In this document: positions 36,469 through 48,650 of the stretch, in pieces
Layout: each line of letters opens with the position of its first letter
Numbering within the stretch: position 1 is the stretch's first letter
Source: Salvelinus alpinus
Lineage: Eukaryota > Chordata > Actinopteri > Salmoniformes > Salmonidae
Direction: 5' to 3'
NCBI RefSeq assembly: GCF_045679555.1
Contig: NC_092091.1
Coordinates: forward strand, 72,512,076 to 72,576,075
DNA: 64,000 nt
Made by a program: the position numbers and the translations under genes
Notes under the pieces: generated by a model
Seen by the model: the letters and a program-made list of their open reading frames with translations, nothing else
Databases searched by the model: none
What the model was told of the DNA's origin: nothing

Positions 36469-38530
36469 ACAGCAGGGCTCTCTTACCCTGTTCCTGGAGA
36501 GATACCATCCTGTACAGCAGGGCTCTCCAACCCTGTTCCCGGAGAGATACCATCCTGCACAGCAGGGCTCTCCAACCCTGTTCCTGGAGAGATACCATCC
36601 TGTACAGCTGGGCTCTCCAACCCTGTTCCTGGAGAGATACCATCCTGTACAGCAGGGCTGTCCAACCCTGTTCCTGTAGATATACCATCCTCCAACAGGG
36701 TTGGAGAGCCCTGGCTTACAGTAGGGTATAGCTCTCCAGGAACAGGGTTGGAGAAACCTGGGTTACAGTAGGGTATAACCCTCCAGGAACAATGTTGGAG
36801 AGCCCTGGGTTACAGTAGGGTATAGCTCTCCAGGAACAGGGTTGGAGAGCCCTGGGTTACAGTAGGGTATAGCTCTCCAGGAACAATGTTGAAGAGCCCT
36901 GGGTTACAGTAGGGTATAGCTCTCCAGGAACAGGGTTGGAGAGCCCTGGGTTACAGTAGGGTATAACTCTCCAGGAACAGGGTTGGAGAGCCCTGGGTTA
37001 CAGTAGGGTATAACTCTCCAGGAACAGGGTTGGAGAGCCCTGGGTTACAGTAGGGTATAACTCTCCAGGAACAGGGTTGGAGAGCCCTGGGTTACAGTAG
37101 GGTATAACTCTCCAGGAACAGGGTTGGAGAGCCCTGGGTTACAGTAGGGTATAACTCTCCAGGAACAGGGTTGGAGAGCCCTGGGTTACAGTAGGGTATA
37201 GCTCTCCAGGAACAGGGTTGGAGAGCCCTGGGTTACAGTAGGGTATAACTCTCCAGGAACAGGGTTGGAGAGCACTGGGTTACAGTAGGGTATAACTCTA
37301 CAGGAACAGGGTTGGAGAGCCCTGGGTTACAGTAGGGTATAACTCTCCAGGAACAGGGTTGGAGAGCCCTGGGTTACAGTAGGGTATAACTCTCCAGGAA
37401 CAGGGTTGGAGAGCCCTGGGTTACAGTAGGGTATAACTCTCCAGGAACAGGGTTGGAGAGCCCTGGGTTACAGTAGGGTATAACTCTCCAGGAACAGGGT
37501 TGGAGAGCCCTGGGTTACAGTAGGGTATAACTCTCCAGGAACAGGGTTGGAGAGCCCTGGGTTACAGTAGGGTATAACTCTCCAGGAACAGGGTTGGAGA
37601 GCCCTGGGTTACAGTAGGGTATAACTCTCCAGGAACAGGGTTGGAGAGCCCTGGGTTACAGTAGGGTATAACTCTCCAGGAACAGGGTTGGAGAGCCCTG
37701 GGTTACAGTAGGGTATAACTCTCCAGGAACAGGGTTGGAGAGCCCTGGGTTACAGTAGGGTATAACTCTCCAGGAACAGGGTTGGAGAGCCCTGGGTTAC
37801 AGTAGGGTATAGCTCTCCAGGAACAGGGTTGGAGAGCCCTGGGTTACAGTAGGGTATAACTCTCCAGGAACAGGGTTGGAGAGCCCTGGGTTACAGTAGG
37901 GTATAACTCTCCAGGAACAGGGTTGGAGAGCCCTGGGTTACAGTAGGGTATAACTCTCCAGGAACAGGGTTGGAGAGCCCTGGGTTACAGTAGGGTATAA
38001 CTCTCCAGGAACAGGGTTGGAGAGCCCTGGGTTACAGTAGGGTATAACTCTCCAGGAACAGGGTTGGAGAGCCCTGGGTTACAGTAGGGTATAACTCTCC
38101 AGGAACAGGGTTGGAGAGCACTGGGTTACAGTAGGGTATAACTCTCCAGGAACAGGGTTGGAGAGCCCTGGGTTACAGTAGGGTATAACTCTACAGGAAC
38201 AGGGTTGGAGAGCCCTGGGTTACAGTAGGGTATAACTCTCCAGGAACAGGGTTGGAGAGCCCTGGGTTACAGTAGGGTATAACTCTCCAGGAACAGGGTT
38301 GGAGAGCACTGGGTTACAGTAGGGTATAACTCTCCAGGAACAGGGTTGGAGAGCCCTGGGTTACAGTAGGGTATAACTCTCCAGGAACAGGGTTGGAGAG
38401 CCCTGGGTTACAGTAGGGTATAACTCTACAGGAACAGGGTTGGAGAGCCCTGGGTTACAGTAGGGTATAACTCTCCAGGAACAGGGTTGGAGAGCCCTGG
38501 GTTACAGTAGGGTATAACTCTCCAGGAACA
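36469..38530. mobile_element. foldback-like locus: opposed arrays of a transposon terminal repeat
   Basis: The left array (36469-36690) has 5 copies of a 45-bp unit with core gggctctccaaccctgttcc followed by tggagagataccatcc. The right array (36691-38530) has about 39 copies of a 47-bp unit whose core, ctccaggaacagggttggag followed by agccct, is the reverse complement. The junction near 36688 is abrupt (ccatcctccaacagggttgg). The core matches the termini of a common teleost inverted-repeat element (cagggctctccaaccctgtt type). The interior normally between the termini is absent. No coding capacity. Confidence 0.8.
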
Positions 38531-39253
38531 GATCAAAATGGCACTGTCGTGACACCTGAAAGGAAGAATCATGATCCATTTGAGTCATCAGTTATGACTC
38601 TTCCTGCGTCTCTATGGCTGTAGGAGTTGGGAACTCAAAGAGCATTGTTCAATATTGGCTTTTAGAAACTAGATTTCTCATTGGTCAACCCCCAGAATTA
38701 AAGGAATGCCTTTAAAACCTGCTGAAATGGAAATAATGGCCTGCGCTCCCCCAGATTCTCTTGGAAATTGATAGATCATTGGGAAATTTTTACAGCGGGG
38801 CTGAAAGGCGATATATCTTATCTTCAGTCACCAAGCAACTGAAGCTTAATCTAAGCTCGGAGCTTGCGTTCCCTTCATATATCATTGAGGACGTTTTACA
38901 ATAAACTGCACCGCTAAACGCATGTTGCGTTCCCATCGTGACAAATCACCCATCAGAGCAAGCCGTTCTCAGGCTGCTGATCATGAGATCATGTGATCTC
39001 ATCTCCGGCCTCTGATTGGCTGAGGAGAAGTTCCTGGGTAGCTCGATATTTTACTGTGAGAGATGGTGTCTCCAGCTATGTTTGCATCCAAGGCTTAGAT
39101 GCTCATCCATCCTGACAACCCCCCAGGCCCTCGATGGAAGAAAATACATTCATTTTGAGGAATACAAGTAATGGACTCATAAAAATGCAACATTAAAGGG
39201 GATATGTTTGAATGAAAAGGGACTTAGGTTACTTTTTGTTCTGGAGTTTTCCA
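38531..39253. other. unassigned stretch, possible conserved noncoding DNA
   Basis: No transposon recognised. Positions 38690-38900 (attgatagatcattgggaaa, gcgatatatcttatcttcag) have the look of constrained noncoding sequence. No exon recognised. Confidence 0.4.
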
Positions 39254-39258
39254 CTCTC

Positions 39259-39700
39259 TGTCAGGTTTTGGCCAGGACTGTTCTGGTTTTTTGTCACTAG
39301 ATGTCCCCATTGCACCTTTTTTGTACCTTTTGTTTTTCCCTTGCTCTATTATTGTTTGCACCTGTATGTCGTTCCCTTGTTAGTATTTAATCCCTGTGTG
39401 TTCCTTAGTTCCTTGCTCAGTGTTTGTATGTTAGCACCCAGCCCCAGCCCAAGCCTTGTTGTGAACATATATTTTTCTCTTGTTGGATTTTCCAGAGGTT
39501 CTCTGGTTTTGTTCTTTTGTATTTTGGATTAGTCTTTTAGGTTTGTTTTTTCCCTTGCTGTTTTTACCACTTTGTGGATTTTCTTTGTATTTTGGAAGTT
39601 ATCTATTTTTTATTAAACCACCATCTCTAGTACTGCTGTGTCTGCCTCATCTTCTGGGTTCTGCCGATTTAGTGACTGTTTCTCGCACCGGGTCCTGACA
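39259..39700 (+). mobile_element. solo LTR with 5-bp target duplication CTCTC
   Basis: Begins tgtcaggttttggccaggac and ends gcaccgggtcctgaca. CTCTC flanks it on both sides (39254-39258 and 39701-39705). It contains tatttaatccc (promoter-like) and ttattaaac (possible polyadenylation region) in + orientation. No internal region remains. Confidence 0.85.
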
Positions 39701-39705
39701 CTCTC

Positions 39706-40361
<656 letters not shown>

Positions 40362-40567
40362 GCTCACTCTCCTATGTGTGTTTTTCTAGCTCCCCCAGGC
40401 GAGTGCATTGGGAGGGCACCCCATATGCTAGGCCATACGGGACAACGGGGCTCTAGTCTATGGGGATAGAGTAAACATGTCTGGGCCTGCAGCGCCGGAG
40501 ACGCTATTTATAGACCCTATCAGTTACAGACATAAAGGCAGAGATATACTGTACAGGCATACAGCCG

Positions 40568-40668
40568 GAGTCTCAAATGGCACCCTATTCCCTACATAGT
40601 GCAGTCCCCATAAGGCTCTGTTCAAAAGTAGTGCACTATGTTGGGAATAGGATGCCAGTTGGGACGTA
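40568..40668. mobile_element. gtcccaaatggc-family element whose right end founds an array
   Basis: Left end tctcaaatggcaccctattc, middle gttcaaaagtagtgcactat, right end ataggatgccagttgggacg. The right end is the first unit of the 53-bp array that follows. Confidence 0.75.
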
Positions 40669-40917
40669 TGCTGACTGATTCACCACTAGGAAGATAACGA
40701 TAGGATGCCAGTTGGGACGTATGCTGACTGACTCACCACTAGGAATGGAACGATAGGATGCCAGTTGGGACGTATGCTGACTGATTCACCACTAGGAATG
40801 GAACGATAGGATGCCAGTTGGGACGTATGCTGACTGATTCACCACTAGGAATGGAACGATAGGATGCCAGTTGGGACATACAGTATGCTGACTGACTCAC
40901 CACTAGGAAGGGAACGT
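40647..40917. repeat. 53-bp minisatellite, 5 copies
   Basis: The unit is ataggatgccagttgggacg followed by tatgctgactgattcaccac and taggaatggaacg. Starts are 40647, 40700, 40753, 40806 and 40859. The first 20 bases are the terminus of the adjacent inverted-repeat element; the other 33 are its flank. Confidence 0.93.
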
Positions 40918-41945
40918 ACTTACTAGCATCTGTTTGTATGCAGAGAGGATTTGGGTGAATGCCTTGTGGGTGAATACCGACTGAGTACATTGTGCCTTTG
41001 TTTACATATTGTATGTATAATATATGCTGTTCTTTGAATATTTACTGATGTTTCAGTAAAGGCTGCAGGTAGGGGGAGATGGAGATTGCTTGCCTCAGTT
41101 TTTGCACTTGATTTTAGCAACCCAGCAGGGATATATGGTCCATCACAGTGGTAGTTGGTCTTCATACACAGACAGTGTGGTGTAGTCTGTTCTGCCACTC
41201 TCTGGTAACATCCACCTGCATGGACATCCCACCCCGTTCAAAAGCACCCGCCGCTGGGTACCGTTAGCTCCGAGTCCCCCCTCTCTACTACTTCTCAGAA
41301 CCAGCACCACCACACACACACACAAAAACACACACACCCTCCACCTCCCCAGGGCTCACCAGCTGCTCTGTCTTCCACCCACCATCTGTAGAGTGGGAGT
41401 TCTGTCAGTCCACCCACCACGGCCTACGGAACCAAGGACTCAAACTAACACGTTCACACAGACATGAACATCATGGAAAAACAAGACAGAATCTCTATCT
41501 ATCTCTCTCTCTCACACTCACACACACACACACACAAATGCACATGACCAATGAACACACAAATACGCCTATTGCACATACGGTAGAGTCAGAAACACAC
41601 ACAGCTTGAAGGTTGAGAGACTGTTGCGCCACTTGGCAGGACGTTGATACATTCGGGAACACCATCTGTTTGGGTGTTTTCTGCTTGTAGTCTAACAGAT
41701 TTTAACTAAGATGTAGGCCTACCCACACATAGATTACCATATATTCAAATGCTATAATAAAAAGTATTGACATAATTCTAGATAATAATAATTCGAAAGT
41801 ACCTACTTGATTTCCCATCGACATTTCATGACGGTTCAGTATTAATGTTCACATAATAACCCATTCATTCAGATGGTGATGGTTACATCAAAGCAGGGGG
41901 ACATATTACAACAGTGGATCATATGAATCTAGCCTATACGTCTTC
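40918..41945. other. unassigned intergenic stretch
   Basis: Holds CA-rich bits (41311-41334 and 41515-41536). No gene recognised. Confidence 0.5.
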
Positions 41946-42112
41946 CAGAGGAGGCTGCTGAGGGGAGGACGGCTCATAATAATGGCTGCAACGGAGCCAA
42001 TGGAATGGCATCCAACCATATTTTTGATGTATTTGATACCATTCCACCTATTCCGCTCCAGCCATTACCACGAGCCCGTCCTCCCCAATTAAGGTGCCAC
42101 CAACCTCCTGTG
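41946..42112. mobile_element. short inverted-repeat element (gaggctgctgaggggagg family), copy 3
   Basis: Left end gaggctgctgaggggaggac, right end aaggtgccaccaacctcctg. Inner inverted segments are ctcataataatggctg and ccagccattaccacgag. This is a nearly full-length copy. Confidence 0.85.
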
Positions 42113-42670
42113 ACGTCTTCATCTAAACCAGCCTCAAGCCTGCCTGGAACATCTCCTTCCACCAATGAAAATCCAACATGTCCTCCTCCAGAAGTCCCCT
42201 CGTCAGTATTATGGAGCTGAAGGCCGAACTCCTTTATGCCCTATTTACATTCATGTACAATACCAACGGAATGAAACCTGCAGGGCCGGTACGCACACAC
42301 ACGCACATGCACACACACACACACATTCTCTCTCACTCTCATGCACGCACACACACACACGCTCACACACACATCCCAGAATTTACGGCATCCGTAACCG
42401 AGGGAGACGGTGATGAAACCGTGGCAACGGTGGTTTTGCTGTATGCTCTAATTAAAATGCTGCAGCCTGAGACTGATGGGTATGGCCAATCGCTAGGCGA
42501 TGGAGGCATAAATCACAGGCCAAACATCTGGAGAGGGAGAGAGAGAGAGGTGGTGGCATTTGATTGCCACAACACACACACACCCATACTGCGCACACAC
42601 ACACACACACAATCATGCACGCATATTTACACACACTCCATTGACATACACACACTTATATGCATACAGA
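42113..42670. other. spacer with CA microsatellites
   Basis: CA-rich runs at about 42290-42372, 42570-42612 and 42630-42660. No gene recognised. Confidence 0.6.
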
Positions 42671-42850
42671 ACAGTGGAGGCTGGTGAGGGGAGGACGGCT
42701 CATAATAATGGCTGGAACGGAGCAGATGGAATGGCATCAAACGCATGGAAACCATGTGTTAGATGTTGTTGATACCATTCCAACTATTCCACTCCAGCCA
42801 TTACCAAGAGCCCATCCTCCCCAATTAAGGTGCCACCAACCTCCCTGTGA
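42671..42850. mobile_element. short inverted-repeat element (gaggctgctgaggggagg family), copy 4
   Basis: Left end cagtggaggctggtgagggg, right end gtgccaccaacctccctgtg. The interior matches copy 3 (aacggagcagatggaatggc, ccactccagccattaccaag). Confidence 0.85.
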
Positions 42851-43666
42851 TACAGAAACTGTATGGACTATTCATACACACTTCAAACATCCAACACCCT
42901 CATGCAAAACAGTACATGTACACTCACTCCATTCACACACACACACGCCCATCTCCTTCAGCCATCTCCTCCAGCCTCCCTCTGCCCCTATACAGGATGA
43001 CCCCCTGCTGACGTGTGCTCGTGTTGGAGAGATTAACCAACAGCAGAGTTATTAATCCAGAATGTAAGGTGCCTGTGAAACATAAAGCGCTACCACATGC
43101 AGCTGGCGTCGCCTGTGTATTATTACCCACAATTCCCTGGGGGCACACGCCTCTTTAGAACCTCTTGAGGCCCGGCAAGGCTCAGAACGCCTTAAAATAC
43201 ACCCCGATGCAAGTTAATTACAGGTAAATAAAGACATGCAAACCTTGGATCAAATGGGCAGTTTGAATGAACTGTGTTTCAGGAAACTGTTTATGCGCAT
43301 GGGGTTCTTTGGCTGCTATTTTGGATGGAGGTTGACTAATGCGATTAGGGTGTAAAGCTTGCCAACGTTTTAATGGTGTCACTTTCATCAGCTTTACATT
43401 TGTAGGTAGAAGTACATTGTTTATTCATTGGGAGAATAAGAGAGAAGAAGTTGAGAGACAGAAAGTGAATAGTGTGTGAGAGAGAGGGAGTGAGAGGAGT
43501 TGAGAGAGAACAACTGGGTTACAAATCTTTGACAGTGAGTGAACATTTAACGTACAGCTGTCCTTGAGCTACTCCAGCCTTGCAGGTTATTTTCTGGATT
43601 GCTGGCTTTGGTCAGGGAAGGGAGGGCTAAGGGCATTAGGGGATGAGTTCTCATTGATTTCTCTAC
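42851..43666. other. unassigned intergenic stretch
   Basis: No gene recognised. A GA-rich patch lies at 43437-43510. Confidence 0.5.
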
Positions 43667-43912
43667 TCTCCTAGGGAAGACGGCAGGGCTGCATCTCAAT
43701 AGTCTGAAGTCGTGTCCCTTCCTTTCCTCCTAGGGAAGACGGTGGGGCTGCATCTCAATAGTCTGACATGGTGTCCCTTCCTTTCCTCCTAGGGAAGAGG
43801 GTGGGGCTTCATCTCAATAGTCTGAAGTGGTGTCCCTTCCTTTCCTCCTAGGGAGGACGGTGGGGCTGCATCTCAATAGTCTGACGTGGTGCCCCTTCCT
43901 TTCCTCCTTTTA
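43667..43912. repeat. 59-bp minisatellite, 4 copies
   Basis: The unit is cctagggaagacggtggggc followed by tgcatctcaatagtctgaag and tggtgtcccttcctttcct. The part gcatctcaatagtctgaag resembles the gcgtcttaatagtcctga phrase inside the foldback element at 44163-44871. Confidence 0.92.
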
Positions 43913-43968
43913 CTTATTTTCCTTATGTCTTATACCTGCACTGATATTTTTGTACTATACATTTTTTT

Positions 43969-44162
43969 AATTGAACCTTTACTTAACTAGGCAAGTCAGT
44001 TAAAAAGTATTATTTACAATGACGGCCTACCGGGGAACAGTGGGTTAACTGCCTTGTTCAAGGGCAGAACGAAAGATGTTTACCTTGTCAGCTCGGGGAT
44101 TCGATCTAGCAACATTTTGGTTACTGGCCCAACGCTCTAACCACTAGGCTACCTGCCGCCCC
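43969..44162 (-). mobile_element. tRNA-derived SINE, HpaI-like, minus strand
   Basis: Reads inverted: tail aacctttacttaactaggca at the low end, then aatgacggcctaccggggaa and cagtgggttaactgcc, and the tRNA-like head (ggttactggcccaacgctct, aaccactaggctacctgcc) at the high end. In the sense direction the head gives an agcctagtggttagagcgtt-like RNA polymerase III A-box region. Confidence 0.85.
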
Positions 44163-44871
44163 AAATATAAGCAAATGGTTTATTCTCTCAAACGAGTTCC
44201 TACTGGGAACCTACTGGGTGCGTCTTAATAGTCCTGATGTGAAGGAACAGGACAGGTAAGGACAGGTAAGCTGGAACAAAAGCCCAGTAGGCATCTGTCA
44301 CGTTGCTCTCACCAATCCCTGTGTTTTAAGAATCAGTGCAGATGGAGGAGAAGGAAAAACACTTTAGACTATTAAGATGCATCAGATCCCAGTAGGGTCC
44401 CAGTAGGATCCCAGTCGGGTCCCAGTAGATTCCCACTAGGGTCCCAGTAGGATCCCAGTAGGGTCCCAGTAGGATCCCAGTAGGGTCCCAGTAGGATCCC
44501 AGTAGGGTCCCAGTAGATTCCCACTAGGGTCCCAGTAGATTCCCAGTAGGGTCCCAGTAGGTTCCCAGTAGGGTCCCAGTAGAACCCAGTAGGGTCCCAG
44601 TAGGTTCCCACTAGAGTCCCAGTAGATTCCCAGTAGGGTCCCAGTAGGATCCCAGTAGGGTCCCAGTAGGTTCCCAGTAAGGTCACACTAGGTTCTCACT
44701 AGGTTCCCACTAGGGTCCCAGTAGGTTCCCAGTAGGGTCCCAGTAGGGTCCCAGTATGTTCCCACTAGGTTCCCACTAGGTTCCCACTAGGTTCCCAGTA
44801 GGGTCCCAGTAGGGTCCCAGTAGGTACCCAGTAGAAACTCGTTTGAGAGAATACACCATTTGCTTATATTT
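44163..44871. mobile_element. foldback-like element with 56-bp arms and internal 11-bp array
   Basis: The left arm 44163-44218 (aaatataagcaaatggttta ... cctactggg) and right arm 44816-44871 (cccagtaggtac ... catttgcttatattt) are inverted repeats with about 3 mismatches in 56 bp. The arms end in copies of an 11-bp motif (cctactgggaa). About 40 tandem copies of this motif, reading gggtcccagta or ggatcccagta, fill 44387-44833. Non-coding. The SINE at 43969-44162 abuts the left arm. Confidence 0.82.
44387..44833. repeat. 11-bp minisatellite, about 40 copies, inside the foldback-like element
   Basis: Units are gggtcccagta, ggatcccagta, ggttcccagta and gattcccacta, alternating with a loose 22-bp higher order. 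The same motif, inverted, is present twice in the left arm. Confidence 0.93.
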
Positions 44872-45812
44872 CTTTGTCATAGTCAGGATTTAATCATTCA
44901 ATGCAGTGGTTTTCTCAGTAACGCTTCAGGTGTCTACTTTAAAGTGTGGGTGGGTGTGTGTGTGTGTGGGTAGGTAGGTGGGTGGTCTGGTTTGGCAGGC
45001 ACTTAGTTTTCTCCCACTTCTCAGGGCCTGGGGGGCTACAGGTTGTTTAGGAGTCTCATTTTTAGTCTGTAGAGCCAAGATGGTGACTTTAGAACCACGC
45101 CATCGGTGCACTATTGATTTCCCTCCATCGTCTGCTATTGAAAGTGTTCATCATTATTTAGTGTGTGTGCACATTTGTGTGTCCATTTTGTCAGTGTGTT
45201 TTTATAACACACCCACCACTGACATGTTTTACAGTGTTCTGACACATGCTAGCTTATTTAGCATATGTTCAGCCTATTGTGTCTATTATACAGCCAGTCA
45301 ATCAATCATGTTCCAAACCTCATGTGACAAGGCGGTAGGAATCTCACACCTTCATCCGTGGGAGGAATCTGCTGTTGTGACATCACTCGTTCCCCAACAC
45401 TCAGAATAAGGCCTCAGCCCAGGCGTGAAGGGGATTGGGTTAGAAAATCTATTGCAGCATGACACGCTACAACACGTTTTAGGGATGGTTCAGTCCACGG
45501 AAGAGCGTTCAATAAATCATCTCAAAAGCAGAGAGGGGCGCCCCCGAAAAATGGTGGTAAATAAATGGGAGGGAAGAAAAAAGGAAGGAAAATCTGGGCT
45601 TTATGAGCGAGCATCTCGGAGCGCATTGTAATGCACGGAGCCGGCATTCAGACTCTTCCGAGGCACATTTCTGATCTATTATAGATGTGCCCTTGTGGAT
45701 CCGGCTACTCTAGTCGGAGCCCCGAGAACAGCTCCCCTGTTCCGAGAAGGATAAATTCAGGAGATATGGGAGAGAGATGATGTGGCATGATAGATTGGCA
45801 GATGGATTGATA
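44872..45812. other. unassigned stretch with a possible conserved noncoding element
   Basis: No gene recognised. Positions 45500-45760 (atctcggagcgcattgtaat, cacggagccggcattcag, tgatctattatagatgtgcc) are repeat-free with short palindromic motifs. Confidence 0.4.
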
Positions 45813-45813
45813 T

Positions 45814-45891
<78 letters not shown>
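45813..45891. repeat. GA microsatellite
   Basis: (GA)n with one gc interruption near 45831. Confidence 0.97.
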
Positions 45892-45896
<5 letters not shown>

Positions 45897-46685
45897 TGGG
45901 AAGGATCAGAGCAGTCTGAATAACTGGAAAGAATGAGTGACAGATAGTTGAGCCAATGCAATAAGTCTTGATTGCTCTTTCAGTTTGTGGTTTGTTCTAC
46001 TTGGGATGAGTTAAAATGGTGGAAGAACATTTCTACTGCATGAGAAAAGCAATGTGAAGCTCACATTTATTAATTCTATATTCAATACTGAATACTTGTA
46101 ATGAACATGGAGGACTCTTTTCCCAAACCTTTCCTTGAGTTCCCCCGCTTATTTGATGCACCTTCTCTGTTTGCCGTTGTTGTTTCTCACATGGCGACGG
46201 CAGAGAGAACGAACAGATCGCCGCGGTAACCACCACCGGCGACGCTACACTGCCTGGAGGCCACACAGAGAAGATGAGGGGGTGGGGGGGCAGAGGGGGA
46301 TCGAGGGGGGAGGCAGGTGTGGCAGATGGTGTCTACCTCTAGATAGATAGGGGGAGAAAGAGGGGGAAGGGGGACACGGGGTAAAAGGGTTCAACACCCC
46401 CCCCCAGGTGTGTCATTGTAACCAATCAGAAAGGCTGATAGAGGTGTAATTGGTGGTAGTGATTGTTTGGGTATTTTGGTGGGTGGTGGTTTTCCATGAT
46501 AGTGTTGTAGATTCTATATCTGTTTTCCATCCCGAACTATTAAGATCGAACATGGATCTAACTGGGGGAGATGATCAAAGTTATCTGATTGCTGTCCAAC
46601 TGAATGTATTTAACTGAAATGTGTCTTCTGCATTTAACACAACCCCTCTGAATCAGTTCCTCCAGTGTTCTCTATGGGGACTATA
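45892..46685. other. unassigned stretch
   Basis: No gene recognised. G-rich patch at 46270-46380 (ggggtggggggg, ggggggaggc) and a C run at 46396-46405. Confidence 0.5.
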
Positions 46686-46962
46686 AGATCTTAATCTGCA
46701 ATCTTAATTTGACCAGTTTCTCACAGCAGGAAAATAATCCTGCAGCAAATGGAAATGTGAATTATTATTATTATTCATTATTATTATTATTCGTGGACAT
46801 GTTTGTGGAGGGAAAATCAAGTTGAACATTTTAAAGTGAAAAACGACAAACTTTAGAAGCCTTTTTAAACTTTGAATACATTACAAGTTTGTATTTCCTG
46901 CGCTGCGGGAAAATCCTCGGCGACAACGGAGTGATCAAATTAAGACAGAACATCTGTAGGAT
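46686..46962. mobile_element. inverted-repeat element (tcttaatttga / tcaaattaaga termini)
   Basis: The termini are atcttaatttgacc near 46701 and tgatcaaattaaga near 46932. Inside are aggaaaataatcctgcagca and gtatttcctgcgctgcgg, plus an ATT-rich stretch (46758-46790). A second copy lies inverted at 60480-60682. Common in salmonid DNA; non-coding. Confidence 0.7.
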
Positions 46963-47880
46963 CAGATTCCTCTCCAGTTCAGTGAAGTGCAGGCCACTAC
47001 TTCTGCAGAGCTTTCAACTAGGCACTGAGAAATGTTGACCCAAATTAACAATTCCATGAAACGCACTCATTTTCATGAGCCATTAAGCCAGTAGATTCAA
47101 TTTAAGCTCCAAAAAATCTAATACATTATACATCATTTGAATAGAGAGTAGTAATAGTAGGTGAAATGAGAGATTGGCGGAATTGGGGTATATTTAAATA
47201 ATATCCAATAGGCGAATCCAATGCATATCGAATGGATTTATCCAAGACAATCTATCCCAGCCAAATCTGTCTACATCTAGGGTAGAAAAAAGTATTAATT
47301 GGCACTTAGTCATAATTTATGCAAATCTTTTCACACCAGTCATTACAGTTTGGGTTCATTCCCTTCCTGAAAAGTTCTTTCCAAGTCAATGTACCCAAAG
47401 CTAAACACGTCTTTGATTTATCATTTTAAGAAGAAAGATGATTTATTTGATGAAATTATTTAAATATCCATTTGATAATGAGGAGAGGTCCTGAGGAGAG
47501 GTCCTTTAATTGGTCCCCCATCACCTTTTTTTAACCTCCGCTCTCTCTGTTTCTTTCTGTCGCCCTCTTTCCATTGCCCCTCAGTCCCCCCTTTCCTCCC
47601 CATCCCTTCCTCCTCCCTGTCTCTCCCCCTCCCTCCCTCTCTGTCTTCCTTACCAACTTAATTCAATTCGTATAATCAAGGTGATAAAAATGTATTACGA
47701 ATCCCCTGAACTCTTGAACCCCTGAGTCGGGCGTATGCACATTAAATTGGGGCGAGGAGAGGAAACTTTTCATAACGCTGCAACCTCAGCAAAACCTCAC
47801 TATCCACCAACCACCTGCCCAGTATTTCATATTGATGTTAAGATACCCCACCCCACCCCTCCCTTCTGCCTCTCATCATG
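46963..47880. other. unassigned stretch with a possible conserved noncoding element
   Basis: Positions 47040-47470 are AT-rich, repeat-free and carry aattggcacttagtcataat and tttatgcaaatc (octamer-like) motifs. The 47530-47650 part is CT-rich. No exon recognised. Confidence 0.4.
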
Positions 47881-47885
47881 ATACA

Positions 47886-47995
<110 letters not shown>

Positions 47996-48116
47996 ATCTT
48001 GATACAAGGCTGTGTCAGGCTGGAAAATTGACGGTAACAAATGCAGCAGGTAATGATATTTATCAGGCCAGATGAGAGGCGCAGTGTGAGACTCTTCCCT
48101 GACACGCATCAATAAA

Positions 48117-48360
48117 ATAGTCCTGCAGAGCTGAACCAGAGCTGAAGCAGAGCTGAACCAGAACTGAACCAGAGCTGAAGCAGAGCTGAACCAGAGCTGA
48201 AGCAGAGCTGAACCAGAGCTGAAGCAGAGCTGAAGCAGAGCTGAACCAGAGCTGAACCAGAGCTGAACCAGAGCTGAAGCAGAGCTGAACCAGAGCTGAA
48301 CCAGAGCTTAAGCAGAGCAGAACCAGAGCTGAACCAGAGCTGAAGCAGAGCTGAAGCACA
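48117..48360. repeat. 11-bp minisatellite, about 21 copies
   Basis: Units are agagctgaacc and agagctgaagc in irregular alternation. The first 29 bases (starting atagtcctgcagagctgaac) are identical to 50531-50559 at the end of the 34-bp array. Confidence 0.93.
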
Positions 48361-48650
48361 ACAATCTCTCACATCGGAATTAGACGTTCATCCATGTTTT
48401 TCAAATGTCAAATTTGAGAAACTTTTGAGAAGTTGTTTCAAACGTTACATTTCTATGTGTTTAAGGTTCCGAATTTTTAAGTTTAGGCATTAAAGGGATA
48501 ATCCACCGCAACAAATTTTTCATTTTGTGGTTATAAGGTTGGTAGAAACATGAGAAAACAGTTTTTGGAAATCTGTTTCAACTCAGGTCTACAACAAAAC
48601 CCGCAATGCCCTCTCTCTCTCTGGGCTGGCTAGCTAGCTAGGTGGCTAGC

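Noticed and set aside
46120..46350. Short open frames near acatggcgacggc
   Set aside because: No domain, no conservation evidence and no splice context; treated as non-coding.
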